Of a DNA stretch of 64,000 nt, positions 32,001 through 43,100 are shown piece by piece. The position numbers were made by a program, and so were the translations under genes. The stretch comes from Microglena sp. YARC (Eukaryota > Chlorophyta > Chlorophyceae > Chlamydomonadales > Chlamydomonadaceae), in contig CM039463.1 in NCBI GenBank assembly GCA_022414725.1, positions 32,319,579-32,383,578 of the forward strand, given 5' to 3'. Under the pieces are notes generated by a model. It was not told the origin of the DNA, searched no databases, and saw nothing but the letters and a program-made list of their open reading frames with translations. Position 1 is the stretch's first letter; every line of letters starts with the position of its first letter.

Positions 32001-35000
32001 GGGTTCATCTCCTCTGCCCTATGCATTTGGAATTTAAAAGGCTGGTGTGGAATTTAATTAAGGCTATTAAAGCGGAATTTAAAAGGCTTGACTGGGGGAC
32101 GCTTCAAAATCCAGTATTCTATAGATATGTCACCAATAATGACTTTCCCCAGCTGCGGCGTACGGGAGGGTCCCCTCAACACCGAGCCCCTCCAGGTGTT
32201 ATCTTAATTTTTTTAGATTCGTCACAGCAAACAGGTTCATTTCCTCAGCCCCATGCATTTGGGATTTAAAAAGCTAAAGCCGATTTTGAATGGGTTGAGC
32301 GGAATTTAAAGGGCTAAATCGGAATTTAAAAAGCTAAAGCCAAATTGCAAAGGCTAAAGCCGAATTTAAATGGCTAAAGTGGAATTTAAATGGCTAAAGT
32401 CGAATTCAAAAGGCTGAAGCAGAATTTAAAAAACTAACAATTTTTAAACTATGCTTCTAGATGTGACTCTCAGCCATATCCTTGCTAGACTACACCGTAT
32501 CTGTGCCAACGTACACCAGCCACATGTCAGCGATAGCTGTCTGTTCCGCTGACACCGCACTCCCCTGATCCTTACTAGGCAACACCTAATCTGTGCCAAC
32601 GTACACCAGCCACATGTCAGCGATAGCTGTCGGTTACGCTGACACCACACTCCCCATATCCTTGCTAGACTACACCGCATCTGTGCCAACGTACACCAGC
32701 CACATGTCAGCGATAGCTGTCTGTTGCCTTCTCTGTCCTATTGCTGTTGGCTATACGCCGGCTATACCCTATACCCCGCCTCCATTCTGGAGGCGCTGCT
32801 CATCTCTTAGGGTTCTTCTAGTAGTCCTGTAGGTTGTCCTTTGTCTCTCCTCCCATCAACATCTCTGTGCCTTAGTGACCGAGTTCCGCTGACACCACAC
32901 TCCTCATATCCTTGCTAGGCAACACCTCATCTGTGCCAACGTACACAAGCCACATGTCAGCGATAGCTGTCGGTTACGCTGACACCACACTCCCCATACC
33001 CTTGCTAGGCAACAACCCATCTGTGACAACGTACACCAGCCACATGTCAGCGATAGCTGTCTGTTCCGCTGACACCCCACTCCCCATACCCTTGCTAGGC
33101 AACAACCCATCTGTGACAACGTACACCAGCCACATGTCAGCGATAGCTGTCTGTTCCGCTGACACCACACTCCCCATACCCTTGCTAGGCAACAACCCAT
33201 CTGTGACAACGTACACCAGCCACATGTCAGCGATAGCTGTCTGTTCCGCTGACACCACACTCTCCATATCCTTGCTAGGCAACACCTCAGCTGTGCCAAC
33301 GTACACCAGCCACATGTCAGCGATAGCTGTCTGTTCCGCTGACACCGCACTCCCCAGATCCTTGCTAGGCGACACCTCTTATGTGCCAACGTACACAAGC
33401 CACATGTCAGTGATAGCTGTCTGTTCCCCTGACACCACACTCCCCATATCCTTGCTAGGCAACACTTCTTATGTGCCAATGTACACAAGCCCACACTATA
33501 ACCCACTCAACCCAAGCCCAAACACACCTCCACTCAACTGCACTCAGCAAATTTCAACCCATCTCAATCAAACCAACCCAAACACATGTCCACTCGACTA
33601 CACTCAGCAACACTCTATCCATCTCAACCCAACTCAACCCAACTCGACCCAACCCAACTCAACCCAACCCAACCCAACCCAACCCAACCCAACCCAACCC
33701 AACCCAACCCAACCCAACCCAACCCAACCCAACCCAACCCAACCCAACCCAAATCCACCCGACGCAGCCCAACCCAATACATCTTATACCAACCCATCCC
33801 AACCAAACCAACCCAAACACATGTCCACTCAACTGCACTCAGCAACATTCAACCCAACCCAACCCCAACCCCAACCCCAACCCCAGCCCCAACCCCAACC
33901 CCAACCGCCCCAGACCAACCCAACACATCTTATCCCAACCCATCCTGACCCATCCCAACCCATCCCAACCAACCCAACCAACCCAACCCAAACACATGTC
34001 CATTTAACTGCACTCAGCTGCACTCAGCCCATCCCAACTCAACCCAACCCCACCCGACCCTGCCCAACCCAACACATCTTCTCCAAACCCTACACAACCC
34101 ATTACGACCCTGCCCAATCCAACACATCCTGATCCAAGCCAATCCAAGCCAACCCATCCCAACCCAACCCAAGCCAACCCAACCCAACCCAACCCAACCC
34201 AGCCCAACACATCTTATCCCAAAACATCCTAAACCATCCCAACCAAACCAACGCAAACACGTGTTCACTTAACTGCACTCAGCTACACTCCATCTCATCC
34301 CAAACCAAACCAACCTAACACATCTTATCCCAAAACATTCCAGCACATCTTTTCCCAAACCAACCCAACCCAACCCAACCCAACACATCTTTCCCAACCC
34401 AACCCAACCCAAACACATCTTTCCCAACCCAACCCAACACATCTCATCCCAACCCAACCCAACCCAACACATCTTATCCCAACCCAACCCAACCCAACCC
34501 AACCCAACACATCTTTCCCAACCCAACCCAACACATCTTATCCCAACCCAACCCAACCCAACCCAACCCAACCCAACCCAACCCAACCCAACACATTTTT
34601 CCCAACCCAACCCAACACATCTTATCCCAACCCAACCCAACCCAACCCAACCCAACCCAACCCAACCCAACCCAACCCAACCCAACCCAACCCAACCCAA
34701 CCCAACCCAACCCAAGCCAACCCAACCCAACACATCTTATCCCAACCCAACCCAACCCAACATATCTTAAACCTACCCATCCCGACCCAACCCGTCCCAA
34801 CCCAACAAATCCTACTCAACCTGATCCATCTTAAATGCGACAGAGCGCCGAGGCCCGTGGTTTCAGTCCAAAGAAGATCATCAGTCACATGGACCTCTCC
34901 AACAGAGAGGATATCCTTGCAGGGTGCGTTGCTTCGTCCTTGCTTCTTGATACCAGGGATTTTTATTCCCGCTTTATACAGCGATCGATAGTTTTGACCC

Positions 35001-38000
35001 CGATTCAGCGAAATTATCGCTATAAAAAAGTAAAAAAACAAAAAGTTTTTTTGTGTGCCCTAAATGCCCCCCCAAAGCTACAAAATGCTATAAAAAGTTA
35101 TAGAAAGCACTAAACCGCTGTCCCTGGAGGAGGCCTAAAACCATAAAGCTAGGAAAAAACCACTTTCAGATTTGAAAAATAAATCACTGCTTGATACTGT
35201 TTTTAATCCTGTTCTTCTTGTGGGCGTCTACTTCAACTATTCACCCACGTGAGTGTTTTGTTTACAGTCAAATAGCCAAATAGGCTAAAGGGACTTGCCC
35301 AACCTTAAAACAGGAAAGCTAGTTTAACTATGAGGATATAGACCAGAATATCATATGATGTTGACCAAAGGTGAGTATGATGTCATATGATATCATATAT
35401 AAATGGTAACTTTAGCCTGGTCAGACTGCCGGCATCATATGATATCATATTGCCGTTCCCTATATATGTACCTATCTAACAGAGGAGACATCCTTTCAGG
35501 GAGCATTGCTCCATCCCTTCTTCTTAATACAAAATAAAAATGGTTTGCCTTGCCACGGGGCATGAGTTTAAAGGATCCTTCCTGCTCAAATATTCTTCTC
35601 GTTAACGTATCCAATCCCATGCTTATCGTGCTTGGCTCCCCCAAATTCTTCACCCTAATCCCGTTCATATCGTGCTTGTCTCCCCCAAATTCTTTACCCC
35701 AATCCCGATATTATCGTGCTTGTCCCCCCCAAATTCTTCACCCTAATCCCGTGCTTATCGTGCTTGTCTCCCCCGAATTCTTCACCCCAATCCCGTGATT
35801 ATCGTGCTTGTCTCCCCCAAATTCTTCACCCCTATGGAACACTCAAATATTTCACCCCAATCCTGTGCTTATCGTGGGTGTCTCAAATTCTTCACCCCAA
35901 TTCTGTGCTTATTGTGTGTGTCTCAAATTCTTCATCCCAATCCTGTGCTTATTGTGTGTGTCTCAAATTCTTCACCCCAATCCTGTGCTTATTGTGGGTG
36001 TCTCAAATTCTTAACCCCGATCCTGTGCTTATTGTGGGTGTCTCAAATTCTTCACCCCTATAGAACAAATTCTCCACCCCTATAGAACACTCAAATTCTC
36101 CACCCAAATCCTGTGCTTATCGTGGGTATCTGCCCAAATTCTGCATTCCTATGGAACACTCCAACAGAGACACCCCTTCTCTGATTCACTTATTCCGTTC
36201 TTTGCCATCGCAGGGTGCTTGAGAAGTGTGCTGCTAACTCTGTATGGGGCGGTCATTAACAAGCTCATTATCATTGTCATTACCATTATCATTTTCATTG
36301 CAGGGTGCTTGTGCAGTGTGCTGCTATAACTCAGGTCCAGGTCCAGGTCTGTACATGCAAACACTTCCTCTCACCCCCAACCCCACCCCGCCCCACCCCC
36401 CTTCATCTTATCCCCCCCTTCACTGATTCACCAATTCCGTCCTTTGCCATTGCAGGGGGGCTGTGCAGTGGGCTGCTAACTCAGCGTATGGGGAGGCAAT
36501 CAACAAGATCATTATCATTATCATTATCGTGCTCCATTGCAGGGTGCTTCTGCAGTGTGCTGCTAACTCAGCGTATGGGGAGGTCATCCACAAGATCATT
36601 ATCACTATCACTATCACTATCACTATCATTATCATTACCATTGCAGGGTGCTTGTGCAATGTGCTGCTAACTCAGCGTACGGGGAGGTCATCAACGAGCT
36701 TATAAGCCCATGGGTGCGCCATGATTAATTGTTTGTTAAATGTATTTTTGTTTTTATTTTATTTTAAACTCGTGATTGTTCAAAACCGTGCAAGCCCTTT
36801 TCGCTCATTTGGCTGGCCCTGGACTGGAATGTGCTTGGGGTAGCTAAGTACGCGTTCATACGCCCATGGGTGGGCCTATATTTATCAAACTATTGATGTT
36901 TTGAAGCTGTGCAAGCTCCTTTCCCCTATTTGGCTGGCCCTGGACTGGAATGTGCATAAGTATGCTCTCATACGCCCACAACCCCATTCCAGATGCCAAA
37001 TAACCTTTTTTTACCTTGATGTACCATAATGCAATGGACATGGGGTGCGACCGGCCGTTTTTTGTCAAATTCAATTTTCGGTATAAATCCACTACCATGG
37101 GTGTGCCTATACTTTTTAAGCTCTTGATTGTTTAAAGCTCTAGTTTTTATGTTCTGCTACAAGCAGCAGCTTCTAGGCAGCTCCCCTGACTAGCTAGCCA
37201 GCCAAACCTAGTGCACCTTGAAGCTGACACAACCAGGTTTCCTGTTATATTGACATCTTAGGGCTTGGTCCAGTGGCTGGCTGAGGGAGCTGCCTAGAAG
37301 CTGCTGCTCGTAGCTGAAAAGGAAAGCTATAAAGCTATGCATACCGTACCCCCTTGTGCATATTTGGCCGACATCTTTGGGCTTGTTCCTGTGGCTGGCT
37401 CTGTGGCTGGCTGAGGCAGCTGCCTGGACGCTGCTACTCGTACCTGAAAAGGAAATCTCTGAAGCTGTGCAACCTCCTTTTGCCTGTTTGGCTGACCCTG
37501 GACTGCAATGCACATAGGGTGGCCAAGTACGCGCTCATTGGCTCATAGGTGGGTTTTTATTTTCCAAACTCTTGATCGTTTGAAGCTGCATCTTTTATTT
37601 TCAGCTACGAGCAGTAGCTTCTAGGCAGCTCCCCTGACTGTCTAGTCATTCAAACCTGGTGCAACTTAGTGCACCCTGAAGCTGACACAACCAGATTACC
37701 TGCTATGTTGACATCTTGGGGCTTGGCCCAGTGGCTGGCTGAGGCAGCTGCCTAGAAGCTACTGCTCGTAGCTGAAAAGGAAAGCTATGAAGCCGTGCAG
37801 CCCCCTTTTGCCTGTTTGGCTGACTCAGGACTACAATGTATATAGGATTGCCAAGTATCCTCTTTTACAATGTCGCCATCACATCATATATCGTCTTGGG
37901 CAACCCTGTATCGTACCATATATCGTCCGATATTGGGCAATATAGTGCACCATATATCGTACCATAAATTGTCCGATTTTGAGCAAGTATTGTACCATAT

Positions 38001-40131
38001 ATCATACCATATATCGTCCAAAAGTGAACAATATATCGTACCATATATCGTCCGATAGTGAACAATATATCGTACCATATATTGTCTGATAGTGAACAAT
38101 ACATTGTACCATATATTGTCTGATAGTGAACAATGTATCGTACCATATATTGTCTGATAGTGAACAATATATTGTACCATATATTGTCTGGTAGTGAACA
38201 ATATATCTTACCATATATTGTCTGATAGTCAACAATATATCGTACCATATATTGTCTGATAGTGAACAATATATTGTACCATATATTGTCTGATAGTGAA
38301 CAATATATTGTACCATATATTGTCTGATAGTGAACAATATATCGTACCATGTATTGTCTGATAGTGAACAATATATCGTACCATATATTGTCTGATAGTG
38401 AACAATATATCGTACCATATATTGTCTGATAGTGAACAATATATTGTACCATATATTGTCTGATAGTGAACAATATATCGTACCATATATTGTCTGATAG
38501 TGAACAATGTATCGTACCATGTATTGTCTGATAGTGAACAATGTATCGTACCATGTATTGTCTGATAGTGAACAATGTATCGTACCATATATTGTCTGAT
38601 AGTGAACAATACATTGTACCATATATTGTCTGGTAGTGAACAATATATCGTACCATATATCGTCTGATAGTGAACAATATATCGTACCATATATCGTCTG
38701 ATAGTGAACAATACATTGTACCATATATCGTCTGATATTGAGCAATATATCGTACCATATATTGAACCATATTTTGTCCGATATTGAACAATATATTGTA
38801 CCATGTATCATCCGATATTGAACAATCTATCATACCATATATATAGGGAGCGGCAAATAGATCTATATTGCCCCAACATGTATATATATATATATATATA
38901 TAGCAAAATATATATATGGTATATCGGTACCTCAAGGAGGCCTCTGAAAAATCTGGGATTTATTTACATTTAGTCTGCATCATATTAATGTGCCTTGTGC
39001 CTTCAAAACAAATACAGGATTTATTTTTAGTTCAGTAATCACTTGTGAAGCTCTCTGCCGGTGCGGTCACATACGAAATGGTCACGATATAGCCTCCAAA
39101 CCGACCCAGGCCTAGTCCCCCCTACCCCCATCATCAGTTCATCACCATCAGCAGTTCAGCATACATCAGGTCCTAGAAAAGTCTTTAAACTGTACAATTT
39201 GTGCGGCTTCTAGGCAGCTACCCTGGCTGGCTATTCAGTCAAAACTAACGCAAGCTAGTGCACAGGGTGCTGCCTGGAAGGTGCTACTGGTTGCCGAACA
39301 GTTCATCATCATTATCAATTCATCATCATGCCGTGATTGCTTCGCTAGGGTAGTAGTTTAGTAGGGTTACAAGGACAAGTTGCACTGGCACAATGTGGTT
39401 ACGGTGCCTGCCTCCGCGGGCATCATTGGTGATTCTTTTTTACTAAGGTGGTCCTACGGTGACTATAGCTAGCTCCGGCTTACGCTATGGTGTCCTTAAC
39501 TTCACGTCCTGTGAGTAACTGTATTACACGGATGTAACAATTCCAATTTCAATTACATGGACACATTGTGCAGTTGCCCTGAATTATCCCCTAAACGCCA
39601 TAGGCTAAAGCCCTATTCGCTAGCAGGATAGGAGCACCGTTCCTTAGGACTGTTAGTGGGCCTGCCCCTACCCCTCTTATGAGGGGCAGTGGCAGTGGCA
39701 GCCTCCCCACCCCTCTCCACTGATGTTTTCATCTTCCGCCTCCGCTGCTGCCTCAGTTTGTTGAGCCACCCTTGCATACCTTTATGTGCGCGTTCATCGA
39801 GTTGCTAATGTTGTTGGGACTGATGCCAATGTCACAAGCGCGATAAAACAACCGCGCGTTGAAGTTTGCCTTTACTCATATTAGTTAGAAGCCAGTGGGG
39901 CCTTCTCGAGAATGGCCAAGATGGCTGCAGGCGACTTCCGATCGCTCTTATAACTTTTTAAGCAGGCTTCATTCAGAAGGCTATTTGCCGTTTTTATTTG
40001 GAACAATGCGAAGAAAGCAAGTAGCAAGTTCGAGGAACAGTCAACGGCTCAAATTGCCCATATATATCTATTATATATCAGGACCGGGGGGGGCTTCGGA
40101 CAAGGGATATCGATAGATCTATCAGCTTCGC

Positions 40132-40184
<53 letters not shown>

Positions 40185-43100
40185 TCTATCGGTCTTTGCC
40201 TCTCCCTACATATATCGTCCGATAGTGAACAATTTTTTGTACCATATATCGTCCAAAAGTGAACAATATATTGGACAATCATCGTTTGATAATTCTGGGG
40301 ACCAGTACGATATTGACAACCCTGAACACTCAGTCATAATTACACAAACAAAAGCATTTGCACACAAAGGTATGTATTAAACGTGTATTGAATAGCAGAT
40401 ACATTAACATATGCATATTTACATATTGTAGCAGATCAACAGGTGTACATGATCTATTTCCATCATTTTGTCTTGGATTGTGAACTCTCAAACTGGAAAA
40501 CGTGTGTGATGTGATTTGCTTGATTTGGTGTTATTTGTTTGATGTGATGTGATCTGGTTTGATTAATTTGGCGTTATTTGTGTGATGTGGTGTGCTTTGT
40601 TTGATTTGATATCATTTTCTCGTTATTTGTGTGATGTGATGTGCTTTGCTTGATTTTGTATTGTTTGCTCAATGTGATGCGCTTTGCTTGATTTTGTATT
40701 GTTTGCTTAATGTGATGTGATGTGATGTGATTTGCTTGATTTGGTGTTATTTGCTTGACGAACATGTGATTTGCTTCAGGGATTTGTTTCCGTAATATAT
40801 TACGATCCTTATATTAGACCACATTTTGCCCAAAGTATCGTAATAAGAGGCCTCACAAAAACTGAAATTGACTTAAATCGACTAAAATCGATATTAATTG
40901 ACTAAAATCGACTGAAATCTTTGTAAGGATGCTGTCCTGGGAGGAGGCAAATACAAAAACGTGATAAGATTTGCTCTTTCAGATTTGAAAACAAAAACTG
41001 ATTTGCGTGATTTGGTGTTATTTGCTTGGTGTGATGTGATTTTTTATTTGATCCACTGCAGGGACGCCAGCTATACTTGAGAGAGCCAAGACTGTTCAGC
41101 ATTCCACTTGGTAGGGTTCCGATAAAGAAAATAAATAAATAAAGTACTAAATAAATGTAATAACAAATAAAGAAAATAAATTATTAAATAAATAAATATA
41201 ACGCCTTATTATGAGTCGTGAGGTTGAGGGGCCCCGCCTGCTTGCTTGCACTGGAGCCAAGCACCAATGCCTTTTGTAAATCCATAAACAAATATGTGCT
41301 ACCCACAACAATCTCACCCCAACACACACCCTCACCTCCACCCTCATCCCTCTCATCCCACCCACCCACCCTCATCCCACTTCCCCCACCCTCCTCTCCC
41401 CCCCACCCTCATCCCCCCCCCACACACACACCAACCCCCCCATTTGCTTGCACTGGAGCCAAGCACCAATGGAAGCGATGCAATAAAGTAAATAAATAAA
41501 CAGAACGCCTTGTTACGAGACGTGAGGTTGAGGGATGCTATAAAGAAAATAAATTAACGTAACGCCTTATTATTCTTATTAATGTCTTATTAAGTTATTA
41601 TTACTATGCCTTATTATTGTCGCCTTATTATTCAGCATTCCACTTGGTAGGGATGCAATAAGGAAAATAAATCAATAAATAGAATGCCGTATTACGAGGC
41701 CTGGGGTTGAGGGGGCCAGCCCGTTTGCTTGCACTAAATCCAAGCACCAATGCCTTTTGCGAATACACAACTAAATAGTATGCCTTATTAAGAGGCGTGA
41801 GGATGAGGGGGCCCGCCCGCTTGCTTGCACTGGAGCCAAGCACCAATGCCTCTTGTAAATCCATAAACAAATATGTGCTACCCACAACAATCTCACCCCA
41901 ACACACACCCTCACCTCCACCCTCATCCCTCTCATCCCACCCACACCATCCCACCCACCCTCATCCCACTTCCCCACCCCTCATCTCCCCCCCACACTCA
42001 TCCCACCCAACCCACCGACCCCCCCACACCCACACCCACACCCGTTTGCTTGCACTGGAGCCAAGCACCATTGGTATTATGCAGAAGGAATTAATGCATG
42101 TACGTGCTGAGCTCAAATTCCTTCTTGAAAACGGGTGGGGGTTATACGCATGTTAGATTGATTGGTTGTATGAGGGTTACACACATGTTGGACACTGAGA
42201 GCTGATCTTGATTGCTTGAGGTTGGGCAAGTGCCCCGATTTAAATGGCGCACATTTAACACATTTAACACATGGTCGACGCCGACTTACTTACATTTTTG
42301 GGTTACACAAACACCCATCGTCCCTCCCTTACTATATATAGGAGTGTTGGGCAAGTCTCTTAAGTCTAATCGGCTACCCCTCACATACATTACAAAATGC
42401 AGAACATATACCAGTCCCCCCCCCTCCTGCCACCTACGCCACTTAAGCAAGCACAACCCCCCATGCCCAATACCGGCACCCCAACACTCCTCCCCTCCTG
42501 CTCCTACCCCACATGTGCAAGCACAACACCCCAACCCCATACCAACACCCCAACACCCCAACACCCCCAACACCCCTCACCCCCACATGAGCAAGCACAC
42601 ACACACACAGACGCGTCAACACCCCTCCCTTACACACACGCACGCACACAGACATGTGCAAGCACAACCGCAAGCCATCAGCCCCCCCCCCCACACACAC
42701 ACACACACACACACATGGGCATGAGACTCCCCCCACCCCACCCCACACTCAAGAGCACACAGATATGTGCAAGCACAACCACACAAGCCATCAGCCCCCC
42801 CCCCCCCCCGCACACACACACACACACACACGCACACACTTGTGCAAGCCACTCCCCCACCCCACCCCACACTCACAAACACACATGTTCAAGCACAAGC
42901 ACACGAGTCCCTCCCCCTCCCACTTTCCACCTCCCACCCCCCTCACACACACACATACATGTTCAAGCACAAGCACATAAGTCCCTCCCACCTCCCACTT
43001 CCCACCTCCCGCCCCCCTCACACACACACGTCCAAGCTCAAGCACACGAGCACCTCCCACCTCCCACCCCCCTCACACTCACACTCATGTGCAAGAACAA

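Noticed and set aside
32465..33495. CRISPR-like array of regular repeats
   Set aside because: Units are contiguous and uniform without unique spacers, and the genome is eukaryotic with introns.
32912..34132. Plus-strand open frame of about 400 codons
   Set aside because: It runs through the 90-bp satellite and the CCCAA array; period and composition explain it.
37865..38935. Long minus-strand open frame of about 356 codons
   Set aside because: It lies wholly in the 34-bp satellite; all three frames are open and the peptide is strictly periodic.
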